A DNA stretch of 64,000 nt from Leptasterias polaris (taxonomy: Eukaryota; Echinodermata; Asteroidea; Forcipulatida; Asteriidae): positions 124,001 to 188,000 of the forward strand of contig JAZGTN010000176.1 of assembly GCA_037783415.1 (NCBI GenBank), read 5' to 3'. The position numbers were made by a program, and so were the translations under genes. Numbering within the stretch: the stretch's first letter is position 1; each line of letters opens with the position of its first letter. The notes under the pieces were generated by a model. The model did no database searches and was not told the DNA's origin. It was given only the letters and a program-made list of their open reading frames with translations. Of the stretch, positions 23,908-36,369 are shown in pieces.

Positions 23908-24199
23908 TATCTTCCTGATGTTCCTGGTGATGTTGTTACCCAGGCCAGATTTATGTGTGTTGGTGTATTATGGTGTCCTGTCCAAGAATGTTGCAGCCAG
24001 AGTTGCAGTCTATCTGTCACTTCGCTAAACATGGATGAATTATGCGTTCTTGTGAAAATACCGTTACAGTTCTTTGCTGTTTTATCAGCATATGGACACC
24101 GTATTCAGCTGGAACTTTCACATGTGACTTTATCGTATATTTCTTTATAATTTTGCCTAGAAATAAGCCTTACATAGACAAAAACCAATCTATGAGCCT

Positions 24200-25700
24200 A
24201 CCTTTTATTTAGGTCATTTATTATTTATGTTGTAAACAAGTACTGTTGGGTACTGCCTAATTTTTTGTTTATTACAGGTATTATCAGAGGATATGTACAG
24301 CCAACAAAAAAAGTCACAGACATTAATTGCTCTTTTGTGTGATCAACCTTACATGTACTTGAAATAACAAGTCTGTGAAAATGTTTTTTCAACCCGTTGT
24401 GTGAGTCAGAAGAAAATAGTGAGACACCATGCTCATTATTTTGGGTTCTAACAACCGAAGTCAGCTATAGTGCGTTTGTTTTAAGGTTTCCCGATACAGT
24501 TTTCTTGATTATGAATTCATATTTCACAGAAAAAAGGGTTCCAGTGTTAACTGCACAACATTTTTTATTCTGTTTAATGACTTTAAGATAAAGAAAAAGC
24601 AACGTTCATTGTTGATTTAGGATGAAGAAAAAGCCATGTTCATTGCTTTATGGTGTTTACATAAATAGTATTAAAGTGAAATTAAAAGTATTTCAACTTT
24701 GATGGTTTATTAAGGTCTCCTAATTGCCAGGGCGTCCTTGAAGTTGCTTTTAATTATACTTAGCATTAATATTTCAATGGTCAATTAAATCATTTTATAC
24801 ATGTACATGAAAATGTGGGTATGTGTGTGAGCAATTCATGCAGCTGAAAGAAGAAACTTAAAATAAATAATGTTTCAATAAAATAAGAAAACAAATGTTA
24901 ACGTGTTGTCATTAATGGTGGTAAACAATTATCGAAATTAATTAACTGACCATAGGTTCCCTCGAAAGAAGGGTAAAACAAAACTATCTACTGATATCAT
25001 CGGAGGAATGGAATAATGCTTTAAAAAGATGTTTATTATTTTGTGTAATTATTTTTTATAATGGGCTTGGGCGGTGGGTAGGCCTCTTTCTTTAGACGAA
25101 TGCACCAAACATTTTGTGAGCTACATATGAGAAAGCCAAAGTGAAAAGTTTGTAAGACCAAAAATGGTAACATTGATGGTTTTTCCTTCTCAGTAATCTA
25201 GATGACTGGTGTAAAAGTTTTTCAAACAAAACAAACGAAACCTTTTATTCTAAAACGACGAAATTATTTTATTAGCAACGACTCGTGTGTTTTCACAAGA
25301 TAGTCGGGCACCTCAATGTTTACCCAACACCGCATTCAGTTCTATGTAGCACGTAAGGAGCACGACCATTTTGCCTAGCGTTTTCTTACGCAGCAGCTGA
25401 TTGGTTACATAGCAGTTTGGTTCACGATATGACCAATCAAGTTAGGGCTCACATTTTACAAACGAGATAAGACGGACATTTCGATTCTGAACGGTAATGC
25501 TTACGAAGACGGATTCTTTAAGTTTTCTTGACTGTTTCGCGAATCCTTAGAAATAAAGAATACAGCAAAATACTACATGTAGATCAATAGTGTAGCTAGC
25601 ATTACATTAGTAAAATTCTTCTGCCCAAATCCGTTAACTATTAAGCAAATGACTTTTCCGGAAACCCTTATTTCATGCACACGGAGGCCTATGTTTTTGG
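24200..25700. other. Non-coding stretch
   Basis: I see no gene. A TGTGTGATCAACC...CTTGAAATAACAAGTCTGTG segment near 24338-24378 resembles part of 61880-61930, so it is probably a repeat fragment. Confidence 0.35.
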
Positions 25701-26370
25701 TCTCATATTTCTTTAGTTTGAACACATAAAAATATGGCATAGTTTTTGTAGGTACAATGAAACATTTTTGCTTCGTTATATGATGCTTTTGTTTTGTTAA
25801 AGTTATTTATGTTCCCGAAATGAATTTTTGAAAATGTCTCCTTCAAGCTCAAAACCGTGGACACGCAGCAAATGACATAATATTTTTCTAAAACCCTGCG
25901 CGCACTGACTGTGTGGTAGAAAATAATACCTCCATGCTGCATGCATGCAACACACATGCCCACACGGTAGATGTTACCACCACACAGTACACGTACGTCG
26001 TATGAGAAAGAGAGCCTCATTATTTCTGCGGATGACCCTTCAGTGGCCTTTCAGTAGACAACCGCAAACGGCCACCTCTCCAAAGCCTGGTTAGGAACGT
26101 ACTCGTTCAACGGCTGTCCGAGCTGAAACGCATAAGGGCGATATTCAAAAATCTATCCAGGGAAATTTGCAAGCCCGAACCATGCCTGGATATTCAACTG
26201 ATTTCATGCAAATATGTAATCGGTTTTTCACTATTTTCTCGTGACCCAGATGGCCGAACGATCTGAAACTTCTACAGGTTTGTCAGTTTATGTATATGAT
26301 GGATTACATAAAGATTTTACACTGCCAGCGACTGTTTTGTTAGCAAAAACCAATTCTGTAATGTTCCTTT

Positions 26371-27310
26371 AAAGTGTAAATATTTAATATGTAACGTATC
26401 GAAGCGTCTTCTAAAGACAAAATTGAAATATTTGAATTATATCTTGAACATAAAATGTTGGTACCATGTCGTATGATGTACCACAATGTAGAAGATTATT
26501 ACATGACCCCTTTGGTCATCATTACGTCACCAGGAGCCAATTTCTCTAATGCATTTTGATCATCGCAAACGCAGAAACCGATCGCTAAATCCAAAATCCA
26601 TCACAAGTTAGCGATGGATTTTGGATAAAGAATTCACTAAATCTTTGCGACGAATTTACTCATCACAAAACAATTATTAGAATGACAATCTTGCGATGAC
26701 TAGTTAGTGGCCGCAAAGTATAAGTTCATCGCAAATTTATGATAAATTGCACCATTTTGTGCTTAGATTTTATTAGCGGTGTATGTCTTGACGGTATAGT
26801 TTGTCCTTGAATTAGAGTGGAAAATAGCGGTACATTTACTCTTCGAGGTCATTTACTGGGTGACGTGGGAAACCCACAATGCATTGGCTTATGACACCTT
26901 TCAGCAATGCGACTGCTGCCAAGAGTGCTTAAAATCGGTAAAAAGGACATCTCCATCTATTGGGTTCACTTATTTTAACCAGCATTTTGGCTTAAAATTA
27001 ATGTAGGCCTATTGATAATGCATCCACAAATCATCCTTTCCGATTTAATATCATGTACCAATTTTCGGTGACAACACTTTTGACGAATAGGCCTATTTCG
27101 GGCATTTAGAAATGAATTATTTTTGCCAATTAGGCCCAATTATATGCCTTTTTGGGAAAGATTAATTTTAAAAAGCTGTTTTCCCCTTTTGAAGTTCGTT
27201 TAATGTGCTGAAGGCAGTGAAGCTTATTAAAGCATGAGAGTTATAGATAAGAAAATAGAATTAGCTGTTGCAAACTGCTTACCAACCAAAAGGACCTGTG
27301 GTATAAATTC
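26371..27310. other. Stretch without recognised gene
   Basis: At 26586-26634 the sequence AATCCAAAATCCATC...GATGGATTTTGGATA forms a local inverted repeat. Nothing else is supported. Confidence 0.35.
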
Positions 27311-27416
27311 AAAAATTAGTTAGTGGCCTGACGTTTCGACCCTAGCAGAGTCTTTCTCGAAGGCTTCGAGAAAGACTCTGATGGGGTCGAAACGTCGGGC
27401 CACAAACAAATTTTTG
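27311..27416. repeat. Near-perfect 106-bp palindrome
   Basis: The left arm (AAAAATTAGTTAGTGGCCTG ... AGAGTCTTTCTCGAAG) is complementary to the right arm (CTTCGAGAAAGACTCTGATG ... GGCCACAAACAAATTTTT) with only a few mismatches and essentially no loop. It includes GACGTTTCGACCC and its complement GGGTCGAAACGTC. The arm sequence is of a type I have seen dispersed in marine invertebrate genomes, probably as ends of a mobile element. It could fold into one long hairpin. Confidence 0.8.
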
Positions 27417-27834
27417 CATTTTATAGATGATGACAAATCATTAGGATATCATTATTCAAACGATTCGACACTTGTTTGACATTGTCAGACATTTACAGAT
27501 TTCAGAAACAAATAGCGTCATTCTCATATACATAAGTTTAACCAGTTTTGTCAAATTTTTCTCAACGTTACAACTTATTTACAAAATTTTATATAATTAA
27601 ATATACTTATATAGGCCTTCAAATGAAACAAGTTGAATTTAATTTCATGTGAACCTTCTTTAATTGAATGCCTAGAATTTAAACATTAATATGGTCCTCC
27701 TGTTATTTTTTGATGCACCAGCATGAAAATGTTTTACATTTAAACTGCAATTTATGCATTTCGTTTTTAATCGAACCGTGGCAACAAAATGTTGACATTA
27801 AGACGTCCACCATGCGAGGACCGAAGATTTTCAA

Positions 27835-27854
27835 AGGTCAAAGGTCAAAGGTCA
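27835..27854 (+). promoter_or_regulatory. Triple AGGTCA direct repeat (DR1-like)
   Basis: Three AGGTCA half-sites each separated by one A. This is the DR1 arrangement bound by RXR, HNF4 and COUP-type nuclear receptors. Only the sequence match supports this; no adjacent gene start is identified. Confidence 0.3.
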
Positions 27855-28144
27855 CAACTTTTAGCCTTGTACAAAGCATTTATTTTCCTTTTTATATCAT
27901 CGCAACTGCGATAACTTGCAAAATCATCGACGACGTCACAAGCACGATGGAATTTGCTGTTTGCGATAGCGATGATGGCAAATGGGGACTTAAGTGAAAT
28001 CGGCCCCAGGTATCAACATACACGGAACATCTTTGTGTTCATCCATAGGACAAACCTTCACCTGTCTTTTCCTGTGGTCATCGCTTTACTTAGTTTAATT
28101 TTCTGAGCTATTTTTTTCTTATTTCCTTAACCCGCAATCTGACT

Positions 28145-28335
28145 GTCCGGGGGTGAACGTTTACCTCTTCTCTCCATCAAGAAGTGATTTTAATTTGTGT
28201 AATGCACATACATAGTTTATCATTGAGGCTTGTTTAATGGAGAGTGGTACTGTTGTGTTGACACAGGAGTTAATACCATCAGTAACAACTGTGACAATGG
28301 AATCAGCTGAGTTGGCTGGGTGTGTGCTCCAATTT
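28145..28335 (-). CDS. Weak candidate exon on the minus strand
   Basis: Read on minus, the frame runs through SIVTVVTDGINSCVNTTVPL and ends DGEKR just before a GTAAAC donor at about 28164. The composition is protein-like, but the acceptor is ambiguous and no neighbouring exon was found. It may be a repeat-derived frame. Confidence 0.2.
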
Positions 28336-28537
28336 AGATGCATTCAAAGCAACCTCGTACATAGCTTTACGATGGATTCGTTAGCCTGGGCCTACATTGT
28401 AGTTGGTTTTGTTTACTTTTTCAGCTGAAACCATATTTCCATTGCAAAGATCAAGGATTGTGTCATTTTTTACCCCAGACCCAATTCAGCTCAACCTGTT
28501 ACAGAGCAAGGGAAAGTCAATTTCAATTATTCCCTAG

Positions 28538-28594
28538 TGATGGGTAAAGCTTATTCCCTAGTGATGGGTAAAGCTTATTCCCATATTGTGGAAT
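28538..28594. repeat. 28-bp tandem duplication
   Basis: TTCCCTAGTGATGGGTAAAG followed by CTTATTCC occurs twice in direct tandem. Confidence 0.8.
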
Positions 28595-28599
28595 GGGCT

Positions 28600-29870
28600 C
28601 TGTCTTGATTTCCCTTCTTTTCCTACATTGTATCTCTTCAATTTTTCCTTTCTGAGTAGGTAGAGCTCATAAGCCTTGGCTTGGCTGTCTACCTAGGAGA
28701 GGGACAACTCTGATTCAAATTCTGGGCGGGTGGACCACTTGAGCCTTGGTTGGCAAACCTCCCAGAAGAAGGACGACTTTTAGGGTTCGAGTCAGTTCGT
28801 TTTTCTGTCTTCTCTTGTTAAGTGAGGTAAAAACGCCCATGTGGTAAAAATGCCCACTTGACTTGTTTCCACTACTAGTAAAAAATGACAAGATGAATTA
28901 TTAAATGGGATATATTTCTAGTAAGTACATTGTTTATAAAAACTTACAATACAACAAATAAAATTTATGGTCATATTTTAAGGGTATTTAGGTGAAGTTG
29001 GGAAAAAATTGAAAAAACCCCCAAGTTTTAACAATTGACCGTGGCAGCTGTAGCCTATATCACTTCACAAGATTTTATAAAAAAAGTAAAAATACTAAGA
29101 AGGTTTAATTACACAATGATATATTATTACAATTCTAGAATTGATTTTAATACTTGCTCAGTAATATTTTTGATTACCCGGTAGTTGTTTTTACCCTGAG
29201 CAAAATCAGGGTATAAACGCCAGAAGCATCTTTGATGTAAAACTCTATGGTAGCCTCATTTAATCTCCAAAAACCTAAATGTTAGGATTTTCTACAGCTT
29301 TATTCTTTGGATTGAGTAAGTTTTAGCTTTTAGAAGTCCACCACGTTTATATTAAACAATGTATTTCTGACATTTTACTACTCATTTTATTTGATCAATT
29401 ACAGCGGGTTCATTACTGGACTTAGGCCTACATCCTACATGTATTTCTACCCCTGCCAAACATCCAATGAAGCTGTGATTGGTCTTTCCTTAGTTGGGGC
29501 ACTCAGATGCATGTACCTGGTAGACACTTAATTATAACCATGTACAACAATCTCAAAATAAGTAAACTGACATTTCATGTGGGCACAGGGGGGTTCAAAA
29601 TCACCAAAAGTCCTCGGGTCAGTAGATTCGTAGGTGTTTGTGGATACATTACTCCCCCCCCTCTAATTTTTTTTTTTTAAATAAATAAAAAAATCAGTCT
29701 TATAACCAATTTTGACAAAAGATTATGATAATTTTTGCCATATCTCTAGATAGATTATTATAGGGGTATCTTTTCTTTATTTTGAGATGAGGGCCTCTGA
29801 AATTGCCCTAAACTCGCCAACACCGTAGGAGATTAAAAAGAGGTCACAGCTGTGTTCATTAGAGGATTCT
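28600..29870. other. Non-coding stretch
   Basis: No gene recognised. Near 28667-28790 there are faint tRNA-like words (GGTAGAGCTCATAAGCC, GGGTTCGAGTC) that may be an eroded SINE. A C-run and T-run lie at 29655-29680. Confidence 0.3.
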
Positions 29871-29874
29871 TTAA

Positions 29875-30577
29875 AGTGTTACTAGAGCGATTTTCCTTGC
29901 GGTTCCCTTTATCAATAAATCTGTAGAATGATACTTCATTATGACACATAAAAAAACCCAAAAGAATTGGCCCTTTTGGTCATGCAAAAATAACCACTTT
30001 TACAGCTCCTTTTTTTTGCAATGCCACTCCGAATTGCAAAAAGACCCCCGCGTAGAGTCTATGTACACACAGCTTCTGCAATCAACTGCATGATGCCACA
30101 GAGTGGGAGAGGTCTCCCTGCACACTCAAAATGAACCCACTCCTTCCTAAATAGCAGAATCAGCCGGACATTTTTGGAAGCCGAGTTTAGGAATTTTATC
30201 ACTGTTCTTTATGCAGCCTCCAGTGCTCCCGATTTCAGTATTTTTATTCTTATTTACACTCTACCTGCTTGAGGTCTGCTCTTCTTCAGGCCTTAGTTGC
30301 ATTGTTTACACGCACTTGGTCAGTGATTGCGCAATATCATCAGCAACCTCTTCCACCTTGTGACGTCACGAATTTTGTAACCAATCAAACACCCTCGGTG
30401 GCCAAATGCTTTCAAGTTTTGCCAAATCCCCAATAATGACTTTTTTTTTGATGCGATATTACAGAAAAACTGTGAACCCAAATAAGTTAACTAATTCTTA
30501 AAACAGTAGTCAGCTGATGTAATGTCTGCAAGGTATATAATTGTTTGTGCTTTCTCAAAAATTGCTCTAGTAACACT
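29875..30577. mobile_element. PIF/Harbinger-like MITE, about 700 bp
   Basis: The ends are AGTGTTACTAGAGCGATTTT and AAAATTGCTCTAGTAACACT, a 20-bp inverted repeat with one mismatch. TAA lies directly outside both ends (29872-29874, 30578-30580), matching the 3-bp TWA duplications of PIF/Harbinger elements. No transposase inside. Confidence 0.7.
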
Positions 30578-30580
30578 TAA

Positions 30581-32269
30581 GGAACAAAAATTGGAGTCAG
30601 AAATGTTCAACACCTAGGTGAGTTGGTGCTGAATGTTGTTGAACAGCAACAAAACAGGCCTAGTTTTAGAATGAAATTGGTCTCTCTTGAGTCTTTAAAA
30701 GCATTCAGTGATCAGGAGCTTCTGAGGTAATGTCCCTGGACCAGTAGACCCTTGCTGGACCTATGGGTGTTCTCTTTAGACTTTGCAATGTTATTGGCAT
30801 TGTGGGAGGGGTTATCCAGTCATTCTTGCAACTGAATTCCCCAGACCTCCTTGCTGTATGTGAGGCATATCTAGTGTATAATGTATACACTGCTGACAGT
30901 ACTTGGCTATGTCATACATAGACTAAATGCTCCACCCTGTCATGGACTTTGTGTTTTTGCAATAGACGCCCTTCCCTAGATTTTGCTTGAGGTTAAGACA
31001 CATGATTGTATGTGCTTTCGCCTTGCACTTTTGCATTTCACAATCTGTACTCTCTGCTGCTCACCCTCATTACAAAACAGTGTTTTCTACCCTACTGCAG
31101 AGATCATGGTTTTCGGTGATTTAAAATGTGCATCACAAGATATGGCTCGTACATTCTCACTGCACAGATGCTCTTGATCTCAAAATTGTACCCGGAGAAT
31201 CTCAGCATGTTATCATATACATGATTGTGTCACAGACAACAGATATCTTCTTGACCTATTTTTATGCTCAAATCTGAATGTTTTTACAACCACATTACTA
31301 GCCCCGCTAGGTAATTGTGATTATTGTAACATTGAGGTTCAGGTTTGTTGCACCTTCATCAACTTGTCCTCATCCATATCATTGGACTGTTTTCTGGTTT
31401 TACAGTCCTGACTGGCTCCCTGGGATGGATTACGGTTTCTTCTTGGTGACATCCCCTGAAATTGATTATTTTGCTTGAGTCCATCCGAGTCAGCAGATAT
31501 GAAGTGAATGATTGGATTTGGGTTTGAATTGAACTGTTTTTACATGTTTACCTTCTCGTACTTACCAAGTGAAATCACACTCTCAGTCATTGTTTACACA
31601 TCCCGGTGCGCACACCGTTGTGGGGACTTCCTATTGTTGTTCTATTATTCCCTTTTCTAAAGAATCTGGTGTGGGGACCCAGTTTAACAAAGAAAAACGT
31701 TGTGGGGACCTTTGTTCCATTGTATAAAAGTCCCCACAGCTCTGGGTATGCCTACCTACTTCTGCCTGTGTTGCTGCTGTCTCTCACCGAAACATTACTT
31801 TCACCAATTTCGCATGTAGAGATACATGTAGATCAAGGGAGGTGCAGCATCAATTCCACCTTGCTAGAAACAGCTCCAAAAAGGTTTTGGAAAATTCCAA
31901 TGCAATCTTGGTAGGCTGCTTATCTCGGCAGTATGTTCCTCAATCTGTTTTGTTTGCGGAGGGATAAGACATTTTCTGGTATGCGGTGACTTACAAAGCT
32001 GCTATTGATAAAACAATGTGTCCAACATGTTTATACTGTGTTTTTGCGATTGTTGATGTTGGTTGAATTTTGTTGAATTCCTGAATTCTTGAAATAAATG
32101 ATATGGATGACTAGAAAGAACTAAACAAAAAATTGTTTTAATTTGACAATGATTTTGTCAATCACCCCCTCCCCGAAAGACAAACAGAATAAAAAACAGC
32201 AAAACATGAGGCTGTGTGTAAATTGCCATTTGGGATACTTTATTCTTAGTCTGTCAGATCAAAGACATC
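30581..32269. other. Stretch without recognised gene
   Basis: The word GTGGGGAC and its complement recur at 31620-31738, suggesting a small repeat. The open frames here have no recognisable domain. Confidence 0.3.
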
Positions 32270-32515
32270 TTGAAGCAGACAAGAAGACATGACAACAGAT
32301 GGACAAAGAAACTAACCAAGTGACAACCTAGAAATGGAAAAAGAAGAAGAGGACGACAGACGAGAAGATGGAGAGACAAAATCCAAACATTTCACAAACA
32401 CAACAACGTGGACCAGAATAGCAAGAAGAATTAGAGAATGGAAATTGCATGAGGAGGGCTTTATCCAAAAAAGGACGTAAACATCCTGATGGCAATGGTG
32501 ATGATGACGATTCTC
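32270..32515 (+). mobile_element. 3' tail of a LINE (Jockey/Ingi-like or RTE-like) remnant
   Basis: Frames read RWTKKLTK, then after a stop GKRRRGRQTRRWRDKI, then after a one-base shift TWTRIARRIREWKLHEEGFI before a stop. This order of motifs is typical of the C-terminal end of some non-LTR retrotransposon ORF2 proteins. A short GATGATGACGAT-type repeat follows. The remnant is non-functional and truncated at the 5' end. Confidence 0.6.
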
Positions 32516-33477
32516 TCTAATACTCTACAAGTGTCAATAATTTTTTGTATGTGATGGCCATTGACCCCGGTGAGCGTCGCTAATTCATTTTTATGAATGA
32601 GTCACTACTAAGTTTTTTCTGGAATCATAAACTTGCGATGATGTCATTGTGCTAGAAGTTGCAAGAAACTGAAAGTTGATATTTTTAGTACTTTCCAGAA
32701 AACCTTAAAATCCTTTACATGTATTCTTGGAGAGATTTCGAACACAATACTCAAGACTGGTGGAAGCTACAAGACTTCCGTGATTTTCTACAACCTGTCA
32801 GAGAAGCATTTTGAGTGAGTTTGCCTTAAAGTGCTGCACTTAATTCTGGAAGGGAATTTTTTGAGCCAATTCTACAGTTCAATATTTTGGGGTCTTCTTC
32901 CCAATATTTTGTGACAGGAGTCATCTTGTGTCCCTGTTATTGTTTTGTCTATATCTGGACGTTTGTCGGAGTGAATTGGCCTTGTGAAAGATCAGTTGCA
33001 TCAGGAGAGAAATGTTTTTTCGCCATCCCTGGAGTTGTTATTTGTTAGACTTGATAGGCTCAATAGTTGTTAGTATTGCCATGTAGTGATTTGTACTGTG
33101 ACATCCCACGTTGCTTAGCAATTAAGATTAATACACAGTTGAGATCAATGTTAGCTCTTCGTGAAATCGGCCCCTGGTTTGTTTGGTCCTCACTCGTATC
33201 TTTTGCTTGCCGAAGTCCTCTCTTCTATTTTCTCCCTGCTGATGTCGTCGCCAGTATGATATTCTTATTTAGGTCTTTTTTTGTTAGTATGGAGTTTGCA
33301 TTTTCCCATAAAATTTGATATTGACCAATCTTAATCTTCCAAAAGTAACTCCTCTTTCTCTAGTATCAACCTTTATTGTAAGTGCATATAATTTGTTCTA
33401 AAAACAACCACTAATTAAGATTGATACACAGTTGAGATCAATGTTAACTCTTCGTGAAATTGGCCCTCACTCGTATC
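32516..33477. other. Stretch without recognised gene
   Basis: No supported feature. ATTAAGATTAATACACAGTT followed by GAGATCAATGTTA... at 33120-33172 recurs at 33414-33468, an approximate direct duplication about 294 bp apart. Confidence 0.35.
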
Positions 33478-34407
33478 ACTTGAAGCTGAGAAACCTGGCA
33501 ACATCAGTACTCTTGTACTAACTGATTTCTCAAAGGCTTTTGATGTTATTGACCACAACATTGCCCTTTCCAGCCTTTTGAGCATAAGTGTGTCGCCTAA
33601 TATCGTGCAGTGGGTGGTTGGTTGACTTCATTTCTGGTAGAAGGCAAGCAAAGAGTAAAATATGAACAAACTCTCTCCGATTAAATTACTTTATTGGGTG
33701 GTGTCCCACAGGGAACAATTTTTGCTCCAATTATCTTTCTTTGCATCATCAACAGTGCTCAGGAGGAAATCAGGGATGCGGACGTCTGTGCGTGGAAGTA
33801 CGTTGATGACCTGACATTGAGTGAGAGTAGTTACGGCAGTCCAGGTAATATCCAAGAAAGTTTGGACTCCATGTATCAATGGACCATCGATACCAAACTA
33901 AAACTCAACCCATCAAAATGTCAGGTCATGCAGGTGTACTTTGGCCGAAAACCCACCCCCGCATGGATGTCCGTATCTCTGACCAGAAACTTGCCATTGT
34001 GGACTAGGTCAAATTACTAGGTGTGATTATTGAACAAGATCTCAAATGGGAGGGCCAAGTTGATGCAATGTACAGTAAGGCCAACAAAAAGTTGTTAATG
34101 TTAAGGAAGTTGAAAGAAGCTGGACTAGCTGCTGAAATGTTATGCTTTTTTAAATGCAAGACGAATAGGTTTCGTAACAGCCCCTTGCCCAATCTCACCA
34201 ATTTTCTGAGCACTTAAATTTCTGTTTTACCTACATGTATTATTGTCCTCTAATTCTGATTTAATTTAATTTAATTTTTAAAGTTCATTCTTTGTCCATT
34301 TTTGTATCCAACGTTTTTATTGTAATGTTTTCAACGATTGTAAAATATGTCGCAATTCAGCGGTATGCTGCTATGATATTTTAAAAATAAATAAACCATA
34401 AACCATA
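33478..34407 (+). mobile_element. 5'-truncated CR1/L2-class LINE with reverse transcriptase remnant
   Basis: Reverse transcriptase motifs are visible in several frames: LTDFSKAFDVIDHN at about 33516-33560 (motif A), LGGVPQGTIFAPIIF at about 33690-33740 (motif B), and YVDD at 33799-33810 in WKYVDDLTL (motif C). LNPSKCQVM follows, and after a frame change VKLLGVIIEQDLKWEGQV. At least two frameshifts and several stops break it, and the thumb region is shortened. The 3' end is the AT-rich tail AAATAAATAAACCATAAACC. Confidence 0.75.
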
Positions 34408-34815
34408 ATCTATATCACCGGAAAAAGAGAAGAACGTACCAGTTTCTACATTGGTTTCAGCAGAACCAGATTCCCCATCGGTCCGGTCAGATGACAAACT
34501 TGAATCACCCACTGTGTCATCTCGCAATGCTGTACATGTACATGTACGTACATGTAGCTAGCCTGCAACATGAGATTTCATTGATGGCGGTGGATATAAA
34601 CTTGACACCGTCATTGCAAATCAACAGAACCGTCTAACTAGAATCCAAACGCTGGAAACTAAACAGACAGTGATGGAGAAGGCATTGCAGTTTTCATGAA
34701 AGACATTTGAGATCCAAGAGAAACATAAGACCACATGTACAGCTTATCACGGCGATGAACAAGATAAAACAGCACACGGACGCTACTTTAAACCTGGACT
34801 GGCACTCCTAAGAGT
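34408..34815. other. Stretch with palindromic ACATGT cluster
   Basis: At 34531-34558 the sequence TGTACATGTACATGTACGTA continues as a local palindrome. A plus-strand frame near 34610-34690 (NQQNRLTRIQTLETKQT-like) resembles coiled-coil protein and might be LINE ORF1 debris, but this is weak. Confidence 0.25.
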
Positions 34816-34819
34816 TTAA

Positions 34820-35181
34820 CCCTTTAGCACTCATACCGCCCGCTGCATACCGCCTGCAACCTCCCTTGAAGTTTGATCAGTTGTATTTTGAGTTCTAAAC
34901 TTGCGATTAAACGCCCAGACATTGCTAATATTGTTAGTTTCTTTGTTGTAATTTTGTTAGTAAAAATCTCAACATAAATAAAATGAAAGAGAAAATTTAG
35001 ATTCTTGTTTTAGAAATTGGGATACTATGTCAACATACTACATCGGAAGGTTTCATATGTGGCCATGACCTTTACTTTGACCTCTTTATGTGAATAGAAG
35101 TAGGTTAAACTTTGCGGCCGGTTGCAGCTGCTATGGGCGTTTTGGTACAAGCCGCTTATGGCCGCTATGGTCTCTAAAGGG
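34820..35181. mobile_element. piggyBac-like MITE, 362 bp
   Basis: The ends are CCCTTTAG and CTAAAGGG with TTAA directly outside on both sides (34816-34819, 35182-35185); both the TTAA target and the CCC start are typical of piggyBac elements. Subterminal ACCGCC/GGCCGCTATGG words are also roughly inverted. No coding region. Confidence 0.6.
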
Positions 35182-35756
35182 TTAAAGGTCAGAAGTCTTA
35201 TCAGCAACGCATGTGAGGCACAACAAGTAGCTGTTTTTTTCTCTGTGTGGTGCGGACTGTGTTGTATGTACTACGTGCCACACGAACAATGTACACAGTA
35301 ATGGCGACTTTCGGCATGTTTCGCAGTTAACTTATTGGTGTTTTTATACATGGAATACCTTGAATTGAAAGGATTTTACAATGGGTTTTAGGTACAAAAG
35401 TTATCTCTTGGTAACAGAGGCAATCATTTTCATTTCCAAAGGTATGTTGTGATTATTTATAATCGCTTTTGTAGATTTGTGTTCCTTTGAGATAACTGTA
35501 CAGTGGAGAAAACTTGTGTGCACAACTTTCCATGTAAACATTGTGCAAACAATGTTGAAAATGTTTTGTTGATCTCTCTTATATGTTTCCAACCTCAAAG
35601 CTTCAATTTGGTAACGCAAACAAAACAACTGTGAAAATCATTTAAAATATAATTTCACCCTCTACAAAATAAACTACACAATAAAGTCAACATAACAGAG
35701 GTTATCTGAGAATTTTTAGGTACGGTCTAAAATCATGTGAACTTCCCAAGCGCAGT

Positions 35757-35985
35757 GGGAAGTTCAGAAGATGGGAAATGACCAATTCAATTTTGTGATG
35801 TACTCATTTTCCAATAGATATAGATGAGTCCTCATGTGATTAGGGAAAAAATTACAAGTCTCACATTAAAATGGTGTAAATTGCCATTGTATTCGATACC
35901 CTTCCACCACAAAATTTGTCAACATCCAAAACATGTAATTACATGATGCTGAGAAAAACGAGTCTGTACCTTTTTGTATGGGGAT
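35757..35985 (+). repeat. Interspersed repeat copy (family shared with 45606-45835)
   Basis: Closely matches the reverse complement of 45606-45835 for over 200 bases, including GAAATGACCAATTCAATTTT, GTGATGTACTCATTTTCCAA, TGGTGTAAATTGCCATTGTA and a TGTACCTTTTTGTAT end. Non-coding; class unknown. Confidence 0.7.
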
Positions 35986-36369
35986 GTTTTTGTTCCTTCC
36001 TGACTTTCAATAACATTTAATCAAATCAACTCCTCCTTGGAATGTAAAGATTCATTAGTTGTTGAAAACCAATGAAGCCATGTATAACAGGTACAATGTA
36101 AGGGATACACTGGTATTTGGCTTGTAAATGTAGAGACACAGGAAGGAGGCCGGTCCTCTATTTAAAAAGGAGGAGCGTTCACCGAAATACAATAAGCAAC
36201 AAATTCCATGATGACATCTAAAATATAAAATAATCTCCTGTACTGATTTAATCCTCCAATGTAATACTGCACATTGAATACAAAATGGTATTAACACCAG
36301 TAGAAACAAAGTCACTTGTGGAAGGGAAAAAGGTCATGAGGCTGCATGGCTACATACCCTTACAAAAAA

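Larger units (their letters stand above)
20546..26370. mobile_element. Inverted repeat pair with TTAA flanks (split MITE or larger element)
   Basis: AGGAACATTACAGAATTGGT begins at 20548 and its exact reverse complement ends at 26368; each is bordered outside by TTAA, as in piggyBac or Kolobok insertions. The first several hundred bases on the left and the last 300 on the right look like the two halves of one short element. The 5 kb between contain other inserts (21664-22181, 22532-22656, 23078-23447) and one candidate exon, but no transposase. I favour a single short element pulled apart by later insertions, or two separate relatives. Confidence 0.4.

Noticed and set aside
31606..31914. 102-residue frame as a membrane protein
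   Set aside because: The hydrophobic start comes from a GTGGGGAC repeat region, with no further coding support.
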